Shown: one piece after another, positions 1 through 6,798 of the stretch
How positions within the stretch are numbered: position 1 is the stretch's first letter
How the letters are laid out: each line of letters opens with the position of its first letter
From: Actimicrobium sp047621345
GTDB lineage: Bacteria > Pseudomonadota > Gammaproteobacteria > Burkholderiales > Burkholderiaceae_D
Direction: 5' to 3'
NCBI GenBank assembly: GCA_047621345.1
Contig: JBLHLW010000068.1
Coordinates: 1 to 20,160, forward strand
Length of the DNA: 20,160 nucleotides
Translations under genes and position numbers: made by a program
Notes under the pieces: model-generated
The model's input: only the letters and a program-made list of their open reading frames with translations
Database searches by the model: none
Told to the model about the DNA's origin: nothing

Positions 1-137
1 TGTTTGAACTCATTAACCAATTAACGCTTTTACCGTCCAGTGTGGTCGGATGCCTTGATTATAATGCGACTCTTGAAAAGCGTCACAATACTTTTCTGCC
101 TGATTATTTCCGCGCAAAATCTATTCCAAGAAAATAC

Positions 138-1472
138 TTATACAGTCCGAAGCATCACGACATTATTCGCAGGGTTCAATATCAACATAAGGCGGTCGCC
201 AAGCAGTCGCCAAGCCTCCCGTTTTTCATTTGCGTAATCGTATGTCTGATATGTCCGTCGCAGCTTATTGGGCTCAACATGGTTCAAGCATCGCTCGACA
301 ACATCCGGTACAACTCCGAGGCTTTGCATAATAGTCGCGCCGGTTCTGCGCAGATCGTGTGGAACCCAATCGCCGCCGGATAACAGCAGCGCATCGCCGC
401 GTTTGCTACGGTTCTTCATCGGTGCGCGCCCCTGAGCCGATAACTGGCGGTCGCGCACCTGCTTCGTTGCTGACTTAATACACACGTGGTCGGTGTCGTC
501 GTCACGCGGGAAGCACCACGCACTATTACCGGAAAGTTGACGCAATTCGCGCAAGTAGGCCATTGCGAACTCCGACAGATAGATTGTGTGCTCAACCTTG
601 TTTTTGGCGTTCTCTTTCGGGATCGTCCAGATACCTGCTTCAAGGTCGACGGACTCCCATCTGGCCTTGGTGATCTCGCCAATGCGACAGCAGCAAGACA
701 GCATGATCCACATGCAAAGCTCTGTACGTCGCAGCAAGCCCGCTTCCGGTAGCTTCCTCGCCAGTTCGCTGATCTCTTCTGCGGACAAGGCGCGAGTGCG
801 CTCGGTGCCATCGTAATCGTCCGATGTAATCTTCGCCGCTTCCAAGTGCTCGACCGGATTATCTTCAATCAGTTTTTTCCATGGTTTGCGCTTTTCAGCC
901 CATCGAAACATCTGCTTTAAGTCTGACAGTAGCATCACTGCCATGCGGTTAGAGCCGCGATCCACGACAGCACCTAGTACGCCAATCATGTGCTTCTCTG
1001 TGAGCGATTTAAGCGGCTTGGTGCCGATTTTCGGGAGAACGTCACGTGTGAACAGTCGTCGAATTTCCGCACCCTTATCAACGCGGTCTGTGGTTCCTAC
1101 CCATTCATCGAAAAGGTCTTGAACCGAAAGATTTTCCGCATGCTGCCGTTCGGCTTCTTCAAGCCTCGCAGTGATCGCTTCCTGCTTGTCTAGCTTGATG
1201 ATCTTTTTCTGATCTGCCGGATTGATGCCGGTGGCGATCAACTTGCGATGTTCGTCGCGCACACTACGGATCGCCGCGAGACTGTCGCCAGGCCATGTGC
1301 CGCACGAAATATCTTTGGATTTTGATTCCCATCGGTAGCGGTAGTAGAACGAGACTGATATTCCACTTGTCTTCGCTCGGATTCGTCCAAGCAACCCGCC
1401 TTCATCGCGGATAGTCTCGCCATTCTGCTTGATTGTGATTGCGTCAAGTGTCAGCTTCGTTAGCTTTGCCAT
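138..1472 (-). CDS. Tyrosine recombinase / integrase of a tRNA-integrated element
   Basis: A 444-residue site-specific recombinase of the phage/genomic-island integrase type, which cuts and rejoins DNA at att sites. The C-terminal catalytic domain (about 225-425) shows the expected residues: Arg263 in CRIGEI, His372 and Arg375 in HDLRR, His398, and probable nucleophile Tyr408 ten residues after His398, followed by the family-typical YANEKREAW stretch. The N-terminal ~100 residues fit an arm-type DNA-binding domain and about 115-210 a core-binding domain. Length is normal for island integrases. It starts about 180 bases from the tRNA-Arg fragment and reads away from it into the element, which therefore lies to the left. 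It looks intact. Family assignment is secure; which element it moves cannot be told here. Confidence 0.95.
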   Translation of the reverse strand: MAKLTKLTLDAITIKQNGETIRDEGGLLGRIRAKTSGISVSFYYRYRWESKSKDISCGTWPGDSLAAIRSVRDEHRKLIATGINPADQKKIIKLDKQEAITARLEEAERQHAENLSVQDLFDEWVGTTDRVDKGAEIRRLFTRDVLPKIGTKPLKSLTEKHMIGVLGAVVDRGSNRMAVMLLSDLKQMFRWAEKRKPWKKLIEDNPVEHLEAAKITSDDYDGTERTRALSAEEISELARKLPEAGLLRRTELCMWIMLSCCCRIGEITKARWESVDLEAGIWTIPKENAKNKVEHTIYLSEFAMAYLRELRQLSGNSAWCFPRDDDTDHVCIKSATKQVRDRQLSAQGRAPMKNRSKRGDALLLSGGDWVPHDLRRTGATIMQSLGVVPDVVERCLNHVEPNKLRRTYQTYDYANEKREAWRLLGDRLMLILNPANNVVMLRTV

Positions 1473-1504
1473 GTTCGGTCTAAGAGGTCGGAATAGGGAT
1501 GAAA

Positions 1505-1528
1505 ATTTACCCCTACATTTACCCCTAC
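1505..1528. repeat. Two perfect tandem 12-bp repeats before the integrase
   Basis: The 12-mer ATTTACCCCTAC occurs at 1505-1516 and again, head to tail, at 1517-1528, just 33 bases upstream of the integrase start codon. The position between integrase and att core suggests arm-type integrase-binding sites or an operator for integrase self-control. The repeat is seen directly; the role is inference. Confidence 0.6.
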
Positions 1529-1649
1529 AGTTTATCTGGCTTGTAGTGTACCGTTTTGGACGTTACCGGAAAGACATATTTGTAACTCGTTGATTTTTAT
1601 GGTGGAAAATAGGCGGTTGCGTATCTTGTTGGATATTAAAAAACAAGGC

Positions 1650-1703
1650 AGTACTTAACTACGAACCAAGGGGTAGTGGGTTCAATTCCTGCCAGCCGCA
1701 CCA
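1650..1703 (+). other. Attachment site: 3' portion of a tRNA-Arg gene (attR-like)
   Basis: From about 1650 the sequence matches the 3' half of a tRNA: an anticodon-loop segment CTACGAA (ACG, arginine), variable loop, a T arm with TTCAATT loop, acceptor strand CAGCCGC, discriminator A and encoded CCA ending at 1703. The 5' half is not a tRNA: no matching acceptor strand GCGGCTG, and the anticodon stem is broken (CTTAA against CCAAG). It is therefore a truncated copy left by integration, not a working gene. The nearby integrase and the terminator right after it fit the right end of an element inserted in tRNA-Arg. The exact tRNA isoacceptor is recalled from family knowledge and less sure. Confidence 0.75.
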
Positions 1704-1723
1704 GTAATACGTATGAAGATCAA

Positions 1724-1757
1724 CGGGTTAGTGCCAAAAGCACTAGCCCGTTTTTTT
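1724..1757 (+). terminator. Intrinsic terminator after the tRNA-Arg fragment
   Basis: An 11-bp stem (CGGGTTAGTGC pairing with GCACTAGCCCG, one G-T pair) with a 5-base loop is followed by seven T. It is probably the original tRNA-Arg terminator, kept on the chromosomal side of the att site. Confidence 0.85.
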
Positions 1758-1792
1758 ATGTCTGCGTGACTTTTGCGTGACTTTCTCCTTTT

Positions 1793-1936
1793 CTATCCAT
1801 TGGCCAGTCGCATCAGGGTCGGCGTGTCCCGCGTCGTCGCCACCTGATTGGCCATCTCGACGAGCTTCGCGATAGTCAGCGTGGCATAGTGTTCTGACAT
1901 GGTTCTACCCGCACTTTGCAAAATCACAGCCGCGTT
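1793..1936 (-). pseudogene. C-terminal remnant of a second tyrosine recombinase
   Basis: In the minus frame ending at the TAG at 1793-1795, the translation contains SAGRTMSEHYATLTIAKLVE and then about 25 more residues. This resembles the tail of phage-type integrases, where RTM-x-x-HY carries the catalytic Tyr followed by a long helix. Only about 45 residues remain, with no catalytic Arg/His region upstream in frame, so it is a remnant. It sits 90 bases outside the att site of the intact integrase, suggesting an earlier integration at the same tRNA. The match is by eye, hence moderate confidence. Confidence 0.45.
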
Positions 1937-2301
1937 CGAGACTGGCGAGGCAGATGTATCCACCGTGCCATGATTCGAGGGGGGTAGAAATCCGTTCGGC
2001 AGAATAAAGCGTCAGCACAGAAACCGGCAATGCTGACCTTGGCATCGACAAGCGAAGGGGGTGTTCTGATTGGCCGTATGGAATATCGCCGAGTTTGGAA
2101 ATTCCACCTGCACGGCCGGGAGTTACTGCTACGCCAAGAGTACGAACGTAATACTCAGACGCCACCAGTAAATGTGCAGCTTCGTGGAACAGGACCAGTG
2201 GATAGCCTGTCACGCATCGCGAATCCGGGCTTGTACGCAATTGCGGCAAGGTCTTCAAGTTCAGTCATCAGCCTTTCGGCTTGGTCTTTTTTCAGTGTCA
2301 T
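1905..2301 (-). pseudogene. Frameshifted protein with HEAAH zinc-peptidase motif
   Basis: A good minus-strand start lies at 2301 behind a GGGGA ribosome-binding site. The first frame gives MTLKKDQAERLMTELEDLAA and runs to about the AMRDR codons near 2215. The sense then moves to another frame giving YPLVLFHEAAHLLVASEYY (HEAAH codons at 2172-2186) and GVAVTPGRAGGISKLGD. HExxH followed by a V-TPG-R-GG-like segment resembles M41-like or other zinc peptidases found on mobile elements. One frameshift separates the parts, and the 3' end dissolves into unrelated sequence, so it is read as a broken gene. The exact family is not identified. Confidence 0.5.
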
Positions 2302-2416
2302 GCTTTTTCCCCAATTATTTAGGTGGTGTCCACCAGCGCGTATTGCATGATCCTGTCTGATAAAAACGGCATGTGGTCCAGCGCATTGCCGGTTGCTGCC
2401 GGTGCAGCAACCGGCA

Positions 2417-2950
2417 CCGTACTTGCAGACCATCCGCAGCGACGGCTCGAAACGGTTTGCCCGAGATACCAGCAAGTAAGGCTGCTTCCGTGTCGTCGGT
2501 GGAGTCGCCGCGCTGGCCCGCGCCCCTGCATTGGTCATCGGTGAAGGGTATGCGACGGCCTGCAGCGTGGCGTAATCCCTGGGTTATGCAACGGTAGCGG
2601 TGTTTGATGCGGGCATCTTGCCGCACGTTACCCGTGCCCTGCACCGCACTTATCCTGGCAAACCCGTCATCATCACTGGTGACAACGACCTGCATCTGGA
2701 AGCGGCGCTGGGCATCAATCCCGGCAAGGAAAAAGCGCGGGAAGCAGCCGACGCCACCGGCGGTACCGTTGTGCTGCCGATCTTTGCACCGGGCGAACGG
2801 GAACGTGATCCGCGCGGGTTCACTGATTTCAATGATCTGACCCATCGCAGCGTACTGGGTAGGTACGGGATTGCGCATCAGGTCAATCTGGCGGTTGATG
2901 CGGTGCTGGCGCAGCAGAGGCAGGTGCCTTATCCGGGGAAAAGGGACTGA
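2417..2950 (+). pseudogene. Toprim-domain primase (conjugative element type), 3' fragment with two stops
   Basis: One frame from 2417 to the stop at 2950 reads as the C-terminal part of the Toprim primase-like proteins of plasmids and integrative elements: TIRSDGSKRFARD, then GCFRVVGG, LVIGEGYATA (Toprim Glu motif), VAVFDAGILP, VIITGDNDLH (Toprim acidic motif) and FTDFNDL. Two TAA codons interrupt it (2477-2479 and 2573-2575) at places where the family continues in the same frame, and no N-terminal half is visible upstream. The part after the second stop, about 120 codons, stays open and could be translated only if restarted. It is a clear decayed relic of conjugative or plasmid DNA. Reading frame and motifs are seen directly; the family name is by recall. 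Confidence 0.75.
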
Positions 2951-2961
2951 TAGTGGGAGTG

Positions 2962-2985
2962 CGCAGCGACGACACCGTCGCTGCG
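2962..2985. repeat. Perfect 10-bp inverted repeat
   Basis: CGCAGCGACG and CGTCGCTGCG flank a 4-base loop twelve bases after the primase remnant's stop. It can form a stable hairpin, but no T-run follows on either strand, so it is not called an intrinsic terminator. Function unknown. Confidence 0.6.
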
Positions 2986-2998
2986 TAAAAATAAGGCA

Positions 2999-3265
2999 GT
3001 GCTGTTGTCCCGCATTACCATTGGCTTGCGCAAGTGTGGCACAGGGTTATGCACAAACTTGTTCACAGAATGCGGGTATAAGTTTTGTTGGCTGTTACAG
3101 GCTGGTCGTTTGCGATGCCTTGTCTACGGAAAAAAGCAGGGTGCGCTGGTGCGGCTGTTTTGCGGGCTCGCGCTGATGATCTTTTTGTATTTCATGTCAG
3201 ATGTCTATCTGCTGGTAATCATCGAACGCGTGATCGCTGTCTTGCCTTGTTTCTGGCGGGGGTAG
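2999..3265 (+). other. Stretch without a convincing gene (weak TTG-start ORF)
   Basis: Between the primase remnant and the DUF2501 promoter (about 2990-3310) no recognisable gene is seen. The longest candidate starts with TTG at 2999, has no clear ribosome-binding site and encodes 88 residues rich in Cys and Leu, with a hydrophobic tail LFCGLALMIFLYFM that could span a membrane. The region also holds two DnaA-box-like nonamers (3047-3055, 3059-3067). It may be remnant sequence. Confidence 0.2.
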
Positions 3266-3312
3266 TCATTGTTTCGCGCTTGGAGAAAAGTCAACGGCGC
3301 TGAGCTATAGCA

Positions 3313-3341
3313 CTGACAAGGGGCGATCAACCAACTATATT
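3313..3341 (+). promoter_or_regulatory. Sigma-70 promoter of the DUF2501 gene
   Basis: A -35 element CTGACA (3313-3318) and a -10 element TATATT (3336-3341), each 5 of 6 to consensus, are separated by exactly 17 bases. Transcription would begin near 3348, leaving a short leader with AGGAG at 3361-3365 before the ATG at 3372. Confidence 0.65.
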
Positions 3342-3371
3342 TATAACTTCCCGTTCGCACAGGAGCTTGCA

Positions 3372-3812
3372 ATGACGTCTCCCACCTTCCGAATCGCCAT
3401 GGCATGTTTTTTTTTCGTGTCCCTGTTTCCAATGTGTGCTGCGCACGCGCAACTGGGCGATTTCTTGAATAAAGGTAGTAGCTCCAGCCTCGGTCTCGAT
3501 AGCCTGGGCAGTGCCTTGTCGGGACAATCCCTGACCGCCAGCAGCACCGGCAACGTCGCCGGTGTGCTGGAATTTTGCATCAAGAACAACTACCTCGGCG
3601 GTGATGCTGCTTCATCGATCAAGAATGCGCTGACGGGTAAGCTGCCCGACAAAGCACCGGCGAAGGACAACAGTTATCTTGCGGGTGCCAAGGGCATCCT
3701 GCAAGGCAGCGATGGCAGGCAGGTTGAGCTCGGTGGCGGCAACAGCCTGAAAGAAAAAGTGACCCGGCAGGTCTGTGACCAGGTGCTCTCTCAGGCAAAA
3801 TCCTTGCTATAA
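3372..3812 (+). CDS. DUF2501 (YjjA-like) periplasmic protein
   Basis: A 146-residue exported protein. Residues 1-26 form a signal peptide with a hydrophobic core (IAMACFFFVSLFP) and a likely cleavage after AHA. The mature part has a Ser/Gly/Leu-rich start, then GNVAGVLEFCIKNNYLGG and a C-terminal region with a second Cys (VCDQVL), the pattern of the DUF2501 family typified by E. coli YjjA. The two conserved Cys could form a disulphide in the periplasm. The start at 3372 has AGGAG six bases upstream and its own promoter. No function is established for the family. The following ~165 bases hold no gene; it appears to be a single-gene unit. Confidence 0.85.
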   Translation: MTSPTFRIAMACFFFVSLFPMCAAHAQLGDFLNKGSSSSLGLDSLGSALSGQSLTASSTGNVAGVLEFCIKNNYLGGDAASSIKNALTGKLPDKAPAKDNSYLAGAKGILQGSDGRQVELGGGNSLKEKVTRQVCDQVLSQAKSLL

Positions 3813-3979
3813 GGTCGGTAATCAGAAGCGCGGTTCCAAGTCGTTGCAGGGCCATGTGTCGGATGCCGCCATCGGTGGGGGAGGCCATGCGCCCGATTAC
3901 ACGCCATGGGAATCGTTTCGTGGTCAGCCATCGACGGGAAGATAGATGGACTTGAGTCGTTTCGTGCACGCGCTGTTTG

Positions 3980-4132
3980 ATGTCTGGTGTCGCCATCGGC
4001 TTGACTCTGATTAACGAAACGAGCGCGCGGCGCAACTTCGGCGCCTGGCGTGAAATTGCGACGCGTCAGGGTCTTTACAAGATCGTCACCGATCGCTTCG
4101 AGCACAACATGCGTGTATTCGATCGTAAATAA
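3980..4132 (+). CDS. Small unrecognised ORF (50 aa), possibly a gene remnant
   Basis: An ATG-started frame of 50 codons beginning MSGVAIGLTLINETSARRNF and ending HNMRVFDRK. Unlike the overlapping frames, its composition looks protein-like, with a short hydrophobic start followed by a charged, amphipathic part. No good Shine-Dalgarno is seen, and the same frame closes at a TGA 30 bases upstream. It could be the 3' remnant of a larger gene or a small protein. I do not recognise the family. The rest of 3813-4341 shows nothing else convincing. Confidence 0.3.
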   Translation: MSGVAIGLTLINETSARRNFGAWREIATRQGLYKIVTDRFEHNMRVFDRK

Positions 4133-4341
4133 ATGCTCGCTTTTCTTGTGGTCGGTCTTTTTATCAGCCTCCCTGCGAACACCAATGATGTTGCTCATTG
4201 ACGAAGTAATCCTTGCCTTACCCCTGACGCAAGCATGGCGATCACTTACATCTCTTCACAGCGGATACAAGTTGACGGGTCTAAAAATGGATTCATGTCG
4301 TTATGCTCAGAGCTCCTTAACCCGCAAAGCAGGAGCACATC

Positions 4342-4869
4342 ATGGAAACCACCCAAGCAACCACCCGCATCCACCCGCTACTGGCAGGCGCTGCCGTCTC
4401 GGTGACTCTGGTCAGCCTGCTCGGCGTTGCGGCTCTCAGCGGTATGCTGCCAAATTCGAACAGTTCTGCAGCTCCATTGGCACAAGCGGCACCAGCACCC
4501 GTGTTGGTCCAGACACCAGCAGGTCTGCAATACATGCAACCCGTCTCAGCACCGTTGGCCGCCGCCTATCAGGTCGAACCGACTGCGTCACCAGTCAAAA
4601 AACCTGCCGCGACGGTTCGTCGTACCTCTTCGCACCAACCCACCTATGCCCAGAACAGCAATAACTACCGTAACGACAATCGCCAGCCGACTTACCAGCA
4701 ACCGGTGCAGGCTGCAAACAGCCCTATCGGCATTGCCACCGGCGCTGTCGTCGGCGGCCTGATCGGTAACCAGGTAGGCGGCGGTCGCGGTCGCACGCTG
4801 GCGACGGTGGCCGGAGCCGTCGGCGGCGGCTTCCTCGGCAACCTGGCTGGCCAGAAATATGGCTACTAA
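4342..4869 (+). CDS. Glycine-zipper 2TM domain protein
   Basis: A 175-residue envelope protein. Residues about 12-34 form an N-terminal hydrophobic segment (signal anchor or uncleaved signal). Next is a low-complexity Ala/Pro/Gln/Asn linker (about 42-125), and then a glycine zipper (128-170) with GAVVGGLIGNQVGGG and VAGAVGGGFLGNLAG, the Rick_17kDa/SlyB-like 2TM fold. There is no lipobox Cys, so unlike SlyB it is not a lipoprotein. AGGAG lies just upstream of the ATG. Such proteins sit in the cell envelope and are often stress related, which may fit its place ahead of the heat-shock operon, but that link is inference. Confidence 0.85.
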   Translation: METTQATTRIHPLLAGAAVSVTLVSLLGVAALSGMLPNSNSSAAPLAQAAPAPVLVQTPAGLQYMQPVSAPLAAAYQVEPTASPVKKPAATVRRTSSHQPTYAQNSNNYRNDNRQPTYQQPVQAANSPIGIATGAVVGGLIGNQVGGGRGRTLATVAGAVGGGFLGNLAGQKYGY

Positions 4870-5009
4870 TTAATTGGGATGAGCGAGCCTGCACTGGATG
4901 CGGCACAGTCACGCTAATCAAGCTCTGGCACGCGAAACCGAATTGATAACCGTGCGTAGTGAGCCTATCTTGCCTACCTGATACAAAAGTCTTCGCCGCC
5001 AGACCGATC

Positions 5010-5045
5010 CACTGGCTATTTACGAGCTCGGGAGCCAGTGCTTTT
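5010..5045 (+). terminator. Possible terminator after the glycine-zipper gene
   Basis: An 8-bp perfect stem CACTGGCT/AGCCAGTG (5010-5017, 5033-5040) with a 15-base loop is followed by CTTTT. It lies 140 bases after the stop codon. The long loop and short T-run make it weak. Confidence 0.35.
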
Positions 5046-5138
5046 AGAAGCGAAAGGCTGGGAGTGGTGAGGTCTGCCAGTTAGTGGTCTACATAAGAAG
5101 CACGGATTTTGCTCGAACAGGCCTTTGGTGATTTCCCC

Positions 5139-5160
5139 GAAAGCCAATGGCTTTTTCTTT
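5139..5160 (+). terminator. Short T-rich hairpin, possible terminator
   Basis: AAAGCC-AAT-GGCTTT followed by TTCTTT forms a small hairpin with a U-rich tail. It would shield the heat-shock operon from upstream read-through. The stem is only 6 bp, so this is tentative. Confidence 0.4.
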
Positions 5161-5175
5161 GCGGCTGCGCGAGTA

Positions 5176-5196
5176 CTGGTTCGCCGCGCGAACCAG
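5176..5196. repeat. Perfect 9-bp inverted repeat upstream of the sigma-32 promoter
   Basis: CTGGTTCGC and GCGAACCAG are separated by 3 bases and end 21 bases before the -35 element of the Hsp20 operon. It could be a terminator (CAAATTTT follows) or a protein-binding operator. Structure is seen; role is unknown. Confidence 0.5.
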
Positions 5197-5217
5197 CAAA
5201 TTTTCACAACATAATCC

Positions 5218-5244
5218 CTTGAAATCGTTTTTATCAATCCCTAT
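5218..5244 (+). promoter_or_regulatory. Sigma-32 (heat-shock) promoter of the Hsp20 operon
   Basis: CTTGAAA (5218-5224, preceded by CC), a 14-base spacer, and CCCTAT (5239-5244) match the RpoH consensus CTTGAAA-N(13-15)-CCCCATNT closely. It lies about 70 bases before the first Hsp20 ATG, with no other promoter needed for the three genes that follow. Motif match is direct; heat induction is inferred from the sigma factor class. Confidence 0.8.
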
Positions 5245-5312
5245 GTCTGAAACCGAGCCGGCTGGTCTTGGTCTCCTGCCGGTGTCAACCTTTCATTCGG
5301 AGGATACACACC

Positions 5313-5765
5313 ATGTACGAATCGATCTTGAATCACCCAAACAGCTTATTTGGTCAGTTCGAGCGCCTGTATCGTGAACTCGATGATGTGTTTGGCGTTT
5401 CAGGTTTGCCCAGTAGCATCCGTTCTGTGACCCCGGGCAGTATTCCAGCGGTCAACGTTGGCCGCACCCCGTCCAGCGTGGAAATTTATGCGTTTGCGCC
5501 CGGTATCGACGCCTCGAAAATCGAGGTAACGCTCGACCGCGGGGTATTGCATATTTCTGGTGAGCGCAGTTCAAGCATCCCTATTAATAATCCCCAGGTC
5601 CACGTGTACACCCGCGAACGCGGCACTGGCAGCTTCTCACGTGCAATTTCGTTGCCGGACGACATCGATCCCACGCAGGTCAACGCCACTTACCGCGACG
5701 GCGTGTTGCATGTGAGTATTGCTTGCCATGAATCCGCCCAGCCAAAACGCATCACTGTGCAATAA
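5313..5765 (+). CDS. Small heat-shock protein Hsp20 (first of three)
   Basis: A 150-residue alpha-crystallin-domain chaperone that would hold unfolding proteins for later refolding by DnaK/ClpB. The domain spans about 45-150: AFAPGID, DRGVLHISGER, a beta-sandwich core, then ATYRDGVLHVSI with the conserved G-V-L, and a C-terminal ITV motif used in oligomer contacts. The N-terminal 45 residues are variable, as is usual. The ATG at 5313 was chosen because CGGAGGA sits 8 bases upstream; a longer in-frame start at 5268 has no such site. It is first in the operon behind a sigma-32 promoter, with 26 bases to the next gene. Confidence 0.93.
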   Translation: MYESILNHPNSLFGQFERLYRELDDVFGVSGLPSSIRSVTPGSIPAVNVGRTPSSVEIYAFAPGIDASKIEVTLDRGVLHISGERSSSIPINNPQVHVYTRERGTGSFSRAISLPDDIDPTQVNATYRDGVLHVSIACHESAQPKRITVQ

Positions 5766-5791
5766 CGCCTAATACCGAAGGAGAAAACATC

Positions 5792-6172
5792 ATGAGCGAA
5801 AAAAATCAGGTAAGCCGTCAAGGTGCCGAACAAGAGCGGCAACGCGCCGTACAGCCTTCTGTTGACGTGTTCGAGGACGCTACCGGCATCACGTTGCTCG
5901 CTGACATGCCCGGCGTGCAGCGGGACCAACTGGAATTGAAGATTGAGGGCGATTCCTTGTTAATTGAAGGGGGCGTTCGGCCGCTAACGCCGGAGGGAAT
6001 GGACGCCGTCTACGCCGAAGTACGCGTGCCACGATATCGTCGCAGCTTCACGTTGAGCCGCGAACTGGATACGGCGCATATCGAGGCCAATCTGAAAGAT
6101 GGCGTATTAAGCTTACATATCCCCAAGCTCGAGCATGCCCAGCCCCGACGGATCATCGTATCGGCTGGCTAA
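5792..6172 (+). CDS. Small heat-shock protein Hsp20 (second)
   Basis: A compact 126-residue sHsp with a charged 20-residue N-terminus and an alpha-crystallin domain (about 21-123): DVFEDATGITLLADMPGV, EGDSLLIEG, RSFTLSREL, LKDGVLSLHIPK and a terminal IIV motif. The ADMPGV and DGVLSLHIPK signatures are classic for bacterial class A-like sHsps. AAGGAG precedes the ATG. It differs clearly from the first copy, so the set is not a recent duplication; different sHsps often co-assemble, which may be the point of the triplet. Confidence 0.94.
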   Translation: MSEKNQVSRQGAEQERQRAVQPSVDVFEDATGITLLADMPGVQRDQLELKIEGDSLLIEGGVRPLTPEGMDAVYAEVRVPRYRRSFTLSRELDTAHIEANLKDGVLSLHIPKLEHAQPRRIIVSAG

Positions 6173-6214
6173 TTTTGTCCCGTTAAACCAAATTAAACTT
6201 TGGAGGAATGAACG

Positions 6215-6736
6215 ATGACCAAACTTGCAGAGCAACTCAAGCATGGTGCGGATCAAGCCTGGGAGTCAATAACAGAAGGCTGGCGAGATCTCAGTTCCCG
6301 TGCCAGCGACGCATTGACCCGATTTGGGTCTGCATCCGAGGCCGCGCAGGCGTCCCAGTCGACCATGCCATCCCCGCAAGACGAAGGCGCGTTGCCATTT
6401 GGTGGGTGGGCCTTCATGGCAGCAGACATCTTCGACGATGACGACAAGGTGATCGTTCGCATCGAAGCACCGGGCATGCAGCGTGAAGACTTTCATATCG
6501 ACTTACTGGGCGATACCCTCACTGTGTGGGGTGAAAAGAGGTCTGATCGCGAAGTCAGCCGTGGCCGCTACAGCGTCGTTCAGTGTGCATATGGCAACTT
6601 TCGGCGTGACATAGTCTTGCCTGTGCCAGTCAAGACCGAAGAAACCAAGGCCACTTATCGCGAAGGGGTACTGCGCATCGAACTACCCAAGGCTGAAAGG
6701 GCGCGCGCCAAGCATATTGTTATTAAACTGGCCTGA
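6215..6736 (+). CDS. Small heat-shock protein Hsp20 (third)
   Basis: A 173-residue sHsp with a long N-terminal arm (1-60) that begins with an amphipathic helix-like stretch (KLAEQLKHGADQAWESI) and passes through a Ser/Ala-rich linker. Its alpha-crystallin domain (about 66-173) carries DIFDDDDKVIVRIEAPGM, GDTLTVWGEK, FRRDIVLP, YREGVLRIELPK and the terminal IVI motif. GGAGG lies 8 bases before the ATG, 42 bases after the second gene. The larger N-terminal arm suggests different substrate or oligomer behaviour from its partners (inference). No terminator follows; the next ORF begins 62 bases on with its own GAAAGGA. Confidence 0.94.
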   Translation: MTKLAEQLKHGADQAWESITEGWRDLSSRASDALTRFGSASEAAQASQSTMPSPQDEGALPFGGWAFMAADIFDDDDKVIVRIEAPGMQREDFHIDLLGDTLTVWGEKRSDREVSRGRYSVVQCAYGNFRRDIVLPVPVKTEETKATYREGVLRIELPKAERARAKHIVIKLA

Positions 6737-6798
6737 TCGCGTTGTCGAGCCGGAGGGTGCTGCCGACCAAAACCAATTAACTGAATCGAAAGGACATC

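Noticed and set aside
42..383. 113-codon plus-strand ORF at the left edge
   Set aside because: Most of it is antisense to the 3' end of the integrase gene and it shows no domain or ribosome-binding site.
1627..1703. Complete tRNA gene
   Set aside because: Only the 3' half fits; the 5' acceptor strand and D arm are missing and the anticodon stem is mispaired, so it is an att remnant.
3791..4198. 135-codon minus-strand ORF in the gap after the DUF2501 gene
   Set aside because: No ribosome-binding site, no protein-like pattern, and it overlaps the end of a clear gene.
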